The position numbers and the translations under genes were made by a program. Shown here piece after piece: positions 16,414 to 24,017 of a stretch of 64,000 nt of DNA. The notes beneath the pieces were generated by a model that ran no database searches, was not told the origin of the DNA, and saw only the letters and a list, made by a program, of their open reading frames with translations. Origin of the DNA: Pseudodesulfovibrio senegalensis (GTDB taxonomy: Bacteria > Desulfobacterota > Desulfovibrionia > Desulfovibrionales > Desulfovibrionaceae); NCBI RefSeq assembly GCF_008830225.1, contig NZ_WAIE01000007.1:106141-170140 (forward strand), read 5' to 3'. Every line of letters begins with the position of its first letter. Positions within the stretch are counted from its first letter, which is position 1.

Positions 16414-16971
16414 CTACTCCCCGTCTTGGGGCAGGTTCACCAGGTCTTCCGCCTCGGGAGCGTCGCCCGCGAGGGGATACTTGGCACTTAAGGTTGCAAA
16501 TGGATCAAGGGAGGCCAGATCGCTCTCGGTCATGGCCTGGCCGAGGGTCATGTTTTGCCGCCAGGAGATGGCCCACATGGCCATACCGGCCTTGTCGATG
16601 ACGGTAGAAAAAAGATTGTCGGCGCGGGTCCGCTCGGCCGTGCTGATAGATTCCTTCAGGTCCCAGGTGTTGCCGGGAATCAGCAGGCTCAACATATCCA
16701 CAATGGACAGGGCCGCCAGATCACGCGGCTGGCCAGGACGATCCCTGGTCACCACGAACGCGCCCCAGGTCACCCAGGCCTCATAGTCGCCGCAGGACTC
16801 TGTCAGATCACTAAAGCCCAGCACGGCCACGAACACGGCCGGAGCCTTAGTTGAAATGCGTTTGAGCTCGTGCAGGTCGAACCGGCCGCCGTGGGACGCA
16901 CAATGCACCTTCCTTGAGGTGGCCTGATCGATCTTGGCAACAACGGCGTCGCGCAAGCTGGCCAGACTCAT
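16414..16971 (-). CDS. Mu gp37-like phage protein (DUF1834)
   Basis: 185 residues, with the pattern of Mu gp37: FDLHELKRISTKAPAVFVAVLGF, AFVVTRDRPGQPRDLAALSIVDMLSLL, then TVIDKAGMAMWAISWRQ. The order gp37 - DUF2635 - sheath is preserved on the minus strand, so this is a genuine fragment of a tail operon. Upstream tail and head genes are missing; plus-strand phage DNA begins right after its start. Confidence 0.78.
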   Translation of the reverse strand: MSLASLRDAVVAKIDQATSRKVHCASHGGRFDLHELKRISTKAPAVFVAVLGFSDLTESCGDYEAWVTWGAFVVTRDRPGQPRDLAALSIVDMLSLLIPGNTWDLKESISTAERTRADNLFSTVIDKAGMAMWAISWRQNMTLGQAMTESDLASLDPFATLSAKYPLAGDAPEAEDLVNLPQDGE

Positions 16972-16978
16972 TGCAGCA

Positions 16979-17201
16979 CCTCCAGTTGGCGGTCCATCCA
17001 GTCATCCACCAGGGCGACCAGGTCGGCTTCGTTCTCCATGGAGATGCCCTGCTGGAAGAGATTGAACGCTCCAAGGCAATCGCCCGTATATCTCAAGAGA
17101 TCATTTCCACTGGCAATCTGGTGCTCAAGGCCAGAGTTGCTGTTGAGCGCGATCTGTTCGGTGTTGGCCTGGCTCCGGTAATGCTGTCCACCGGGGAGTA
17201 A
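16979..17201 (+). pseudogene. 3' fragment of a small phage gene
   Basis: Plus-strand frame ending at TAA 17199-17201, immediately before the ribosome site of the HNH gene. The last 60 residues (LEEIERSKAIARISQEIIS then GNLVLKARVAVERDL) look like a real helical phage accessory protein. The 5' part runs into the opposite-strand gp37 gene and is not protein-like. The minus strand is also open here (to 17204), so the choice of strand rests on the composition and on the tight link to the HNH gene. Confidence 0.4.
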
Positions 17202-17204
17202 AGC

Positions 17205-17909
17205 ATGGAAGCACGTTGGAGGCGATATAACGACGAAGAGCTGGCTTGGCAGCGAAAGAACACCAAATGCATGGATTTGTACGAACTGGTTCCTGCTTTC
17301 AATGAGCGTTTCGGCAGAAACAGAACCTTCCAACAAATTCGTTCTACATTGAACAATTATGGATTTCGGAGTGGTCGGAAGAAAGTGAACAAGTCGTTTG
17401 TCATTTACAATAGTGAGCAGGTTCAATTCCTCAAGAATCATTTTTAGACAATGACAACGCAAGAATTGACGGATGCTTTCAATGAACGGTTTGAACCCAA
17501 GCGAACCTTTTGGGCCATTGAAGGGCAGCTCAAGAGGCGTGGGTTTGTCAAATACCATCGCCGCACACTCAAGACCGGAGATGAAACTCTTTGCCCTGCG
17601 ACTGGATACATCACCGTCAAGACTGATTCTCCAGCCCCTAACATGAAGACAAAGCGGAACTATCGCTACAAGCACCTCGTGGTGTGGGAAGAGGCAAACG
17701 GGCCGGTGCCGGATGGTATGTATATCCGCTTCCTCGACGGCGACAAGACCAATTGCTCATTGGATAACCTTGTCATGGTTTCTATGGCCGAGCACGCAAT
17801 TCTGAACAAGTTGAATTTGAAAGAGTTGCACCCCGATCTTCGGGCAACTGCAATTGCCACGGCCCGGTTACAAGCGAAGTGCATAAAGCTGGAAACAGCA
17901 AATCGCTGA
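17205..17909 (+). pseudogene. HNH endonuclease gene split by an in-frame TAG
   Basis: Codons 1-80 (to 17447) and the frame from ATG 17451 to 17909 are in the same frame, separated by one TAG at 17445-17447. The first part contains LVPAFNERFGRNRTFQQIRSTL and the second ELTDAFNERFEPKRTFWAIEGQL, i.e. tandem copies of a DNA-binding repeat typical of phage HNH nucleases. The nuclease follows: YRYKHLVVWEEANGPVPDG then FLDGDKTNCSLDNLVMVS. A CAG-to-TAG type change would explain the split. The second part (152 residues) has the whole HNH motif and could still be made from its own ATG. Confidence 0.75.
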
Positions 17910-17942
17910 GAATCAGCAGTGACACGACACAAAGGAGACGAC

Positions 17943-18331
17943 ATGGAAAATTACGACGAACAAATCCGAGAATTGAACCGGAAGAGAAACGAGGAAAGGG
18001 AAAATTTGGCGAAAGAACTTCTCCCTGGATATCGCAAAGAGTGGATAGGCAGATGCTTCAAGGCTCCGAACTCATATGGTGAAAGCTATCCCGATTGGTG
18101 GCTGTACGCCAAAGTTACCAGCGTTGACCAATTGAATTTCTCACCGATGGCAGCCATGAACCAAATTTCCAGTGCTTTCAGTTCCAAAGCTGCGCCCTGA
18201 ACAAAGTGGAATTTCAGTTCGATCAATTCAGATACCGCTTTGAAGACGATTGGGAAGAAATCGACCCGTCCGAATTTGAACAGGAACTCAACAACGCTTT
18301 GGAATCTGTACGAGAAAGAGCGGTCAACTAA
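17943..18331 (+). pseudogene. Hypothetical phage protein with frameshift
   Basis: It starts at an ATG behind AAAGGAGACGAC. The first frame ends at 18200 after WIGRCFKAPNSYGESYPDWW and LYAKVTSVDQLNF. From about 18165 the -1 frame continues sensibly (NKVEFQFDQFRYRFEDDWEEI...) to a stop at 18331. Loss of one base near 18160-18175 would account for it. The combined product would be about 129 residues, soluble and acidic. Family not recognised. Confidence 0.55.
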
Positions 18332-18362
18332 TCCGCAATACGTTTACCAAGGAGAATTTACC

Positions 18363-18446
18363 ATGAACGACAAAATGAAAAGCAGGAGAAAGGTATTCCC
18401 TCTCTCCCGCAACTCTGCTGAAGCTAGAACGGCTGACCGTTATTGA
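18363..18446 (+). CDS. Very short ORF (27 residues), doubtful
   Basis: ATG behind AAGGAGAATTTACC with a basic product (MNDKMKSRRKVFPLSRN...). It overlaps the 3' end of the opposite-strand gene at 18424. The ribosome site is good, but the product is too short to judge and may be a leftover start of a lost gene. Confidence 0.25.
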   Translation: MNDKMKSRRKVFPLSRNSAEARTADRY

Positions 18447-18933
18447 TCGGAATACTGGCTAATGTTCCTCTGTCATTGTGAACTCCGTGCCGTTTTCCGT
18501 AAGCAATAATCGCTTTTCTGAGATTGGGATCATCGGAAGCCCATTCGATTGTAGCCTGGCCAATAATGAGCCGACTTGTATCTGAGATAGATAAACGTAG
18601 ATAACGAGTTTCACCAGCGGGAAGCGTAAATGTGCCGTTTACCGTTGCTATTGTGACAGCACTATTTCCTGAGGCGTTGCCGGAGTAGACGGAGCTATAC
18701 GATGTAACGTCATCCCCTGCATGATCACGAAATGTAACCCGACAAGTTACGTCACTTCCTGTGATGTTGGTCAAGTAGATGTAGCTTCTGACAAGCACAC
18801 TAGAATTGGAATAGGACGCACTCATGCAGGGAACAAATGCACTTCCTCGAGTTTCAAAGGCGGCTACGGATGAAACGCTGCACAAAGAGAGCAGCAGTGC
18901 CAGGATACTAAACACAACAATACGATTTTTCAT
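18424..18933 (-). CDS. Secreted hypothetical protein
   Basis: 169 residues with a clear signal peptide (MKNRIVVFSILALLLSLCSVSSVAA) and a mature part rich in Ser, Thr and Asn with alternating beta-like strands (VLVRSYIYLTNITG, VTCRVTFRDHAGD, ETRYLRLSISD). It has two cysteines that could pair. It lies opposite to the surrounding phage-like genes, so it is probably cargo. Function unknown; localisation periplasmic or extracellular by inference. Confidence 0.65.
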   Translation of the reverse strand: MKNRIVVFSILALLLSLCSVSSVAAFETRGSAFVPCMSASYSNSSVLVRSYIYLTNITGSDVTCRVTFRDHAGDDVTSYSSVYSGNASGNSAVTIATVNGTFTLPAGETRYLRLSISDTSRLIIGQATIEWASDDPNLRKAIIAYGKRHGVHNDRGTLASIPINNGQPF

Positions 18934-19016
18934 AAAAACTCCTACGTTATGATTTTGTTTAATGTCGCAGTAAATCCATAGAATATCAACAAAGAACTCA
19001 GCATAAGGATGGAAGA

Positions 19017-19361
19017 ATGCCCCCGAAATGGCCCTATTGTAAAAAATGTAAATGCCGCAAAGAGTTTATTGAGCCTCGTGGCGAAGGCGTTCTCACGCGT
19101 TGTCCTCAGTGCGGCAAAGAAGCAGTCTCATATTCCCAAGCAGCTTATAGGTGGCAGATGCGCCAAGAGTTAAAAGCCAAAAAGGGGCTTTCGCTCCGCA
19201 TGAAGCTCGGTACTCACAGCACGGCCAGCAGAGAAACGAATTGCACCAAGAAGCCGAATCCCGGCGACAAAATACAGGTGATGTGGAATGGCCGTTTTTA
19301 CTCGGCTCTTGTCGAGGAATACGTTGCTGCCCACGACCTTTACATCGTCGCGTTTGTTTAG
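19017..19361 (+). CDS. Zinc-ribbon protein of Mu-like early region
   Basis: 114 residues. Two CxxC pairs (CKKCKC at about 8-13 and CPQC at about 29-32) make an N-terminal zinc ribbon. The C-terminal part has strands (GDKIQVMWNGRFYSALVEEY) like a small SH3-type barrel. It lies directly before GemA and Mor in the same direction, so it probably belongs to the phage early operon. Function unknown. Confidence 0.6.
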   Translation: MPPKWPYCKKCKCRKEFIEPRGEGVLTRCPQCGKEAVSYSQAAYRWQMRQELKAKKGLSLRMKLGTHSTASRETNCTKKPNPGDKIQVMWNGRFYSALVEEYVAAHDLYIVAFV

Positions 19362-19389
19362 CGCGTACTACATGAGATAGGAGCGAACC

Positions 19390-19842
19390 ATGGCTATGAC
19401 AACCAAAGGTAAGCGATGGAGAACCGGTCTGATCAAAAAAGCCAAGACCATCCAGAACCAAGTTCTCCATATGTCGGCAGAGGACTATGAAACCATGCTG
19501 CTGGTACGTTACGACAAGAGCTCAACAGCAGACCTCTCTATTGATGCCCTGAAAGATTTGTGCGCACACCTCCAGAAACTTGCAGGGCAAACGAAAATCC
19601 CCGCATTGCCAGATGCCCAGGCGCGTAAAATTTGGACGCTCTGGCAGGAGTTGCACAAGGCGGGAGAGGTCCGCGATCCTAACGAACAGGCGCTGAATGC
19701 CTTTGTGAAAGGCCAGACAAAAAAAGGAGGCAAACCTGGCGTGGGATCATACCGTTGGCTCAACAGACATCAGGCAAGCACCATAATAGAATCATTGAAA
19801 AATTGGCAAAAACGGATCATAAAGGAAAAGACCGCAGTCTAG
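19390..19842 (+). CDS. gemA: GemA-like (Mu gp16, DUF1018) early regulatory protein
   Basis: 150 residues. The layout matches GemA: an N-terminal LIKKAKTIQNQVLHMSAEDYETML, SSTADLSIDALKDLCAHLQKL, then ARKIWTLWQELHKAGEV and RWLNRHQASTIIESLKNW. In Mu, GemA is linked to host gene expression and DNA supercoiling changes; the exact role is not settled. Intact, 15 bases before the Mor gene, in Mu gene order. Confidence 0.8.
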   Translation: MAMTTKGKRWRTGLIKKAKTIQNQVLHMSAEDYETMLLVRYDKSSTADLSIDALKDLCAHLQKLAGQTKIPALPDAQARKIWTLWQELHKAGEVRDPNEQALNAFVKGQTKKGGKPGVGSYRWLNRHQASTIIESLKNWQKRIIKEKTAV

Positions 19843-19857
19843 CAGGTGAGGCCCAGC

Positions 19858-20205
19858 ATGAACGAAAGCAGAATTCCAGCCGCCGCCCTTTTGACGGATT
19901 TGATAGATAACCTTGCAAGTTTTGCAACAGGTCAGCTGGGCCTCTCTCCCTCCAAATCAAAAGAGTTCGCCCAAGATGCGGCCGCATTCCTGGCCGATCA
20001 TTGGGGAGGACAGAACGTCTACATCCCCAAAGACATGGCCGGGAGAATTTGCTCCAGAGACGCCCGCATCTATTCTGATTTCAACGGCGCTAATGCCGAC
20101 GAGCTGGCCCGCAAGTACGGGTTGTCTTACCAGCACATCCACCGTATCATAAAAAAAGAGCGGGAGAAGCGTAGCGTTAAGCAACATGGTCTCCCGCTCT
20201 CTTGA
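19858..20205 (+). CDS. mor: Mor-like middle transcription activator of Mu-type phage
   Basis: 115 residues from ATG 19858, which has a GGTGAGG ribosome site; a longer GTG start at 19846 is possible. The C-terminus has a helix-turn-helix (ADELARKYGLSYQHIHRIIKKE) as in Mor/C activators, preceded by the dimerisation region with GGQNVYIPKDMAG. In Mu, Mor turns on the middle promoter that makes C, which then drives late genes including mom. No middle genes follow here, so the target may be gone. An inverted repeat (20158-20167 with 20190-20199) overlaps its 3' end. Confidence 0.85.
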   Translation: MNESRIPAAALLTDLIDNLASFATGQLGLSPSKSKEFAQDAAAFLADHWGGQNVYIPKDMAGRICSRDARIYSDFNGANADELARKYGLSYQHIHRIIKKEREKRSVKQHGLPLS

Positions 20206-20244
20206 GATGGTTTCAGTATGTGTAATGGAATTACAAAAATTCCG

Positions 20245-20284
20245 TCCCGATAAATCCCGGATGATCCCGGCACATCCCGATAAT
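20245..20284. repeat. Four TCCCG boxes at exact 10-bp spacing
   Basis: TCCCG starts at 20245, 20255, 20265 and 20275, each followed by a variable A-rich 5-mer. They lie between the convergent mor and relaxase genes. The exact helical spacing suggests a protein-binding array on one DNA face; the binder is unknown. Confidence 0.75.
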
Positions 20285-20326
20285 CTTACACACACTATCT
20301 AGTTATCACGGGGGTTCTCATCAACC

Positions 20327-20359
20327 AAAATCCCCATGCTGTATGGGCATGGGGATTTT
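20327..20359. terminator. Bidirectional terminator between mor and the relaxase gene
   Basis: AAAATCCCCATGC, 7-base loop, GCATGGGGATTTT: a perfect 13-bp stem with A/T ends that works on both strands. It ends ten bases from the relaxase stop. Confidence 0.85.
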
Positions 20360-20369
20360 GTCGTTCTTA

Positions 20370-21860
20370 CTACCGGCTCATTTCGTTTCGAATCTGAGCC
20401 TCAAGTTTCTCTCCTACTCTCCGGATTACTCCGTTGCCCAGCGTGAATTGTTTGCCGAATTTTCGCCAAGCCAGCTGCTTGGCGATCTTTTGTGCAGCCT
20501 TGTCGTGTTTGCTGAAGAACAGGCGACTGCCCGTGTCTTTGATCATGCCACCACCCGCGAGCGAGTAGAGCACGTTGCCCTGATTATCGACGCGATAGCT
20601 GATGTTGGTCATGAGTCGTTTTGGAATGGCAACGTCTTGAGCTTGTGCCGTTTCTTTTCTTGATCGCAAAATGGCCAATGCGACCTGGTTGCCCTGTTCG
20701 GCCTTGAGTTTTAGGAATCCGGACCAGTTGTGAAATGGTGTTTCTTTTCGTAAGATTCTTCTACGCTTGGCCATGTCTGCACGAATTGTTTCCTCGTGCT
20801 TCAGGCCGTGCAATTTGGCTAGGGAGATTAGAGCTTTCTTGTCTTTCCAAACCAAGTCCGTCCGGTTGCGGATTTCCCGCTGTTTGAGCTTCCATTTCTT
20901 TCGGACGGCTTCAAGGTCTTCTTTCTCTTGCTCTTTGCATTGCTCATAGCCGTGCTTCTTGTTCTTGATGGCCTTCTGGTATTCCCGATACAGGTTGCCG
21001 CGTTCCGGATTTCGGTGGACTGGCTTTCCTGTGTATCTGTCTCGTTCAACCACATGTTCAAGGCTTTTAGCTGGCCGGAATTTCCCAAAACGCGCTTCCA
21101 ACTTGTGGAGTGAAAAGGATCTGTCCAGTGAACTGGCTTTGATTCGTTGTTTGCCGAAACGATTTTTTATGACACAACCGTTGCCTCGTGGAGTGATGGC
21201 CAACCCCTGTTCGGCAAATATCGTATGTAGCTCCTGCCAACTTTTGGCCACCTCGGCCATTTTGAGCAAATGTGTTTTCTGGTCCTTTACATAGCCGTCA
21301 AAGGACTGCTGGCCGGAGTGTGCTTCATATGTCCGTGCCTTTTCATTCTCGCGTGTGTTGTTTCGGGCAGGATTCCTCCCATTGTCGACCTTCAGACTGT
21401 ATTTTTGTTCAAGCTGCCGGCATAGCTTGTCTCGTTTGTGAAAATCCCGGTACGGCTCATGCCTGGTCAACTTTTCAGGATGAATCATATTGTAGGCAAC
21501 GTGCATGTGGACGTTGGCCGTGTTCTTATGGACACCGCAATGGCGCTGGTGTTCCTCATAGCCCAGCGTTTTGGCAAATTCCTTCTCGATCTCCTTGTAC
21601 TTCTCAATCGTGAGCAATGCTTCGTCCTCCGGACGAAACGAGACAATCAAATGGTAGGTCTTTTCCTTGCCGGTGCGGAGGTTGAGCGCTTGCGTGTCCT
21701 CAACTTCCGTTATGGCCAGTTCATAGTCATCACCGGCCCAGCATCCAGCAGCCCATGCAGCTAGGCATTTCTCCCCCTCGTGGCTGGCGTCTGCCACGTA
21801 ACGGGCTAAACGCCCGTAATCGTCGTTGGCTTGCTTGCAGGTGATATGTCGGCTGATCAT
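20370..21860 (-). CDS. MOB-P relaxase, TraI (IncP)-like
   Basis: 496 residues. Nicks one strand at oriT and leads it into the recipient. The N-terminal relaxase domain shows a candidate nucleophile Tyr21 in LARYVADAS, then KTYHLIVSFRPEDE, and the metal motif HKNTANVHMHVAYN (His111, His118, His120), followed by IHPEKLTRHEPYRDF; the spacing agrees with RP4 TraI. The C-terminal half is very basic and helical and lacks a primase or helicase. It overlaps mobC by four bases (ATGA). The matching IncP-like nic sequence lies 1.2 kb upstream. Confidence 0.9.
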   Translation of the reverse strand: MISRHITCKQANDDYGRLARYVADASHEGEKCLAAWAAGCWAGDDYELAITEVEDTQALNLRTGKEKTYHLIVSFRPEDEALLTIEKYKEIEKEFAKTLGYEEHQRHCGVHKNTANVHMHVAYNMIHPEKLTRHEPYRDFHKRDKLCRQLEQKYSLKVDNGRNPARNNTRENEKARTYEAHSGQQSFDGYVKDQKTHLLKMAEVAKSWQELHTIFAEQGLAITPRGNGCVIKNRFGKQRIKASSLDRSFSLHKLEARFGKFRPAKSLEHVVERDRYTGKPVHRNPERGNLYREYQKAIKNKKHGYEQCKEQEKEDLEAVRKKWKLKQREIRNRTDLVWKDKKALISLAKLHGLKHEETIRADMAKRRRILRKETPFHNWSGFLKLKAEQGNQVALAILRSRKETAQAQDVAIPKRLMTNISYRVDNQGNVLYSLAGGGMIKDTGSRLFFSKHDKAAQKIAKQLAWRKFGKQFTLGNGVIRRVGEKLEAQIRNEMSR

Positions 21861-22186
21861 ATGCGCCCCACGGCTTTTTTGAGCTCGGCTTGTCGTTGTT
21901 CGATTTCCTTCAGCAGGATTCGTACATCATCCTCAAAGTCATCTTCGTTGGTCAGCCACATTTTCAGCAGTCCACCTAGGCGGCCTATATCTGCATTGAT
22001 CCGCAGCAGTTCCCGCCGGGCTTGGCGGTCTTCCCGGCTGACAATTTGGTGTCCCAGAGATACGCGCTTGACGAATGTAGACACGGACAGTCCTGTCATG
22101 TCGGCCTTGGCGATGATAGCCGCGTATTCCTCGTCGGATACGTATGATTTAAGCACGTGCTTCTTGGAGGGCATCGTTTCGGCCAA
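21857..22186 (-). CDS. mobC: MobC-like relaxosome accessory protein
   Basis: 109 residues. The N-terminal SYVSDEEYAAIIAKADMTGLSVSTFVKRVSLG is a ribbon-helix-helix fold as in MobC/TraJ proteins that bind oriT and help the relaxase open DNA. The C-terminal helical part (RINADIGRLGGLLKMWL, IEQRQAELKKAV) has the usual MobC shape. Translationally coupled to the relaxase, and its start lies inside the 3' end of the Rha-type gene upstream. Confidence 0.85.
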   Translation of the reverse strand: MAETMPSKKHVLKSYVSDEEYAAIIAKADMTGLSVSTFVKRVSLGHQIVSREDRQARRELLRINADIGRLGGLLKMWLTNEDDFEDDVRILLKEIEQRQAELKKAVGRI

Positions 22187-22961
22187 TCTCTATGTTGATT
22201 TTCATCCACAACCCACTGACAGCATGAGGGAGGCAAGATTCGGGCAACTGCTGTACGCTATCTATCCGCATGCATTTGCACATCTCTTCCATACGTTGAG
22301 CGTAAGCGCCTTTTTGCCAGTGCTCCCAGTAATCTAGTAATCCATAAACCGGTGCCAGATCGTCTTCAGTGCATTTGGGGGTAGCCGACTTTGAGGGAAC
22401 CCTGCTTATGCAGGCCAAAACGAAATCCCATGCCATCTTTGCAGCACCGTAATCCATTTCGTCCATGTTGGGACAGCGGGTAATCGTTTGCACTTGGGCA
22501 ACGGCTTCGTTGAAAGTGATACCGTCCAGATAGCACCAATATTTCATGAGGCCTTTGATTCCCCTCAGTTCCTCCGGTTTTAGCGGCACATAGCTGAATT
22601 TGGTCGGAACTATGTGCGGTGTAAGCTGCTTCTCCATAGCGTTAAACGCTTCCAGAAACTTCACCTTCCATTCCATGGCCTTCTTGCCGGTAAATCCCAT
22701 GGCCAAGATCGAAAAGCCGTCACGAGTCATGTTGACTGCGGGCCGCGCTTCTCCTTTGGAGTCCAAGTATTCAACGGGCGCAAAATTGCGCCCGTTAAAC
22801 TCCTTGGGACAATCCAAATTATTTATGGCTTTGAGCACATCTTTATGCTGCTTTTTAAAATGTTCTGCTACAACGAGTGAGGAAACCATGGGCTGCCCGC
22901 TAGCTTTATTTTGAACGATAAGCTCTTTTAATGCACTAATTTTATTTTTCTTTTTAGTCAT
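22149..22961 (-). CDS. Rha-type phage regulatory protein in the mob operon
   Basis: 270 residues from ATG 22961 (AAAGGAGAACATC ribosome site); a longer frame to 23033 would enter the oriT region. The N-terminal half has the Rha pattern: MVSSLVVAEHFKKQHKDVLKAI, GRNFAPVEYLDSKGEARPAVNMTRDGFSILAMGFTGKKAMEWKVKFLEAFN. In phages Rha interferes with growth in certain hosts, probably by DNA binding. The C-terminal half is unlike the common antirepressor domains. It overlaps mobC by 38 bases, so it may be co-expressed with transfer genes. Confidence 0.75.
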   Translation of the reverse strand: MTKKKNKISALKELIVQNKASGQPMVSSLVVAEHFKKQHKDVLKAINNLDCPKEFNGRNFAPVEYLDSKGEARPAVNMTRDGFSILAMGFTGKKAMEWKVKFLEAFNAMEKQLTPHIVPTKFSYVPLKPEELRGIKGLMKYWCYLDGITFNEAVAQVQTITRCPNMDEMDYGAAKMAWDFVLACISRVPSKSATPKCTEDDLAPVYGLLDYWEHWQKGAYAQRMEEMCKCMRIDSVQQLPESCLPHAVSGLWMKINIEIGRNDALQEARA

Positions 22962-23033
22962 GATGTTCTCCTTTGCGTAAATGGTGTCACTCCCTGCGGA
23001 GCATATACGTTGAGCCGAAGGCGAATAAGTCAA

Positions 23034-23110
23034 CCACAGCCAGCAAGGCTGTGGCAGGACGTAAGGTAGTCTCCACGAAGTGGGCCTACCTTACCTATCC
23101 TGCCTTCGGA
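23034..23110. other. Origin of transfer (oriT), IncP/RP4-like nic region
   Basis: Contains an 8-bp hairpin (CCACAGCC/GGCTGTGG, 23035-23055) and a nested hairpin (GTAAGGTAG/CTACCTTAC with inner CCAC/GTGG, about 23071-23094). Next comes TTACCTATCCTGCC, which matches the RP4 nic region (core ATCCTG then C); the predicted nick is between 23102 and 23103. It sits upstream of, and divergent to nothing but, the Rha-mobC-relaxase operon, the usual place. Assignment rests on sequence and context. Confidence 0.82.
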
Positions 23111-23153
23111 CTCCATGACAGTATGCGTCCGTGAGCGTCCTACGTCTATAGGC

Positions 23154-23276
23154 GGACATTAAAAGACATAAGAAGACGTTGAATGACACAAAAGGACATA
23201 AAGAGGGGAGATTCAGGACGTAAAAAGACATTAAAGGACGTTGAAAGAAATTTAATGACATGAGAAGAGATAAGAA
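23154..23276. repeat. Array of about eleven GACATNAAA-like units at 10-bp spacing beside oriT
   Basis: GAC (or a close variant) begins at 23155, 23165, 23175, 23185, 23195 and, after a 2-bp phase shift, 23217, 23227, 23237, 23247 (GAA), 23257 and 23267 (GAG). Each is followed by an A-rich half, so short A-tracts are in phase with the helix and the DNA should be bent. Two reverse-complement boxes (CGTCC at 23126 and 23136, also 10 bp apart) precede the array. RP4 oriT also has a bent region bound by TraK next to nic. Confidence 0.85.
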
Positions 23277-23321
23277 AAGTCTAGCAATTATATCATTGGA
23301 AAAATATACCGGAGAGATAAC

Positions 23322-23906
23322 ATGAATTTAGTTTCAGGTTTCAAGGTAGAGGATGCAAAAAAAATGTATATGAAGTACTGGGGCGGTGCTATTGCTACTG
23401 ATGAAGTTTATTCGAGTGTTCGGAACGCCACCACTCAACGAGGTTATGTTTACCACTCGCAAATCGGTGGGGAAGCAAAAGAGAAAATGTGGAGAGATTA
23501 TAGGAGTTTCGTTGAAAAGAAGATCGGGGACTATGTCGTAGGGACAATTTCTGAATCTGAACATTTGAATAACCTTAGTGAATTGGTGGAATTTATGACT
23601 TCGGTTCATTCAGATTCGTTGAAAGAAGGTCATTTTCGTTTTGGATCAGCTCAGAAGCTTTTTAATCTCACACTAAAATTACTTTGGGTGAAAGGCGAGA
23701 TCGTTGAACCTCTTCATGCGCCAATTGATAGTTATGTCGCTAAGAATGTAGGTGAAAATTATGCTTGGACAAAAAACGACTCGCTTGATGCGTATGTTGC
23801 TGTCATTGAACGCTGTAAACGGGTTGCTAAAGCTTATGGTCTTTCATTGGCTCAATGGGAGTTGTTGTATTGGAATATGGTCGTCCTTTCTGCGACGATT
23901 AAGTAG
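23322..23906 (+). CDS. AT-rich hypothetical protein next to oriT
   Basis: 194 residues with an AGAGATAAC-type weak ribosome site before the ATG. Soluble, no signal peptide; helical with many aromatic residues (KKMYMKYWGGAIA, WRDYRSFVEKK, AQWELLYWNMVVL). Codon use is more AT-rich than in any neighbour, implying a different origin. It is transcribed away from the 10-bp repeat array, which may act as its control region. Family not recognised. Confidence 0.65.
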   Translation: MNLVSGFKVEDAKKMYMKYWGGAIATDEVYSSVRNATTQRGYVYHSQIGGEAKEKMWRDYRSFVEKKIGDYVVGTISESEHLNNLSELVEFMTSVHSDSLKEGHFRFGSAQKLFNLTLKLLWVKGEIVEPLHAPIDSYVAKNVGENYAWTKNDSLDAYVAVIERCKRVAKAYGLSLAQWELLYWNMVVLSATIK

Positions 23907-24017
23907 TATCCTCTAATCATAATAAAATTGAGAAAAGGCTGCTGGTCAGTAAATAAGTGTTGATTATGGGAGGAGAGAAAAATATTGAATGACATAAGGT
24001 GGAAAAGAAAAAAGTGT

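Noticed and set aside
16968..17675. 235-residue minus-strand ORF spanning the HNH gene
   Set aside because: Most of it is antisense to the HNH domain, which is clearly recognisable on the plus strand.
23154..23276. CRISPR array
   Set aside because: The units are only 10 bp with no spacers of 30 bases and no cas genes are near.
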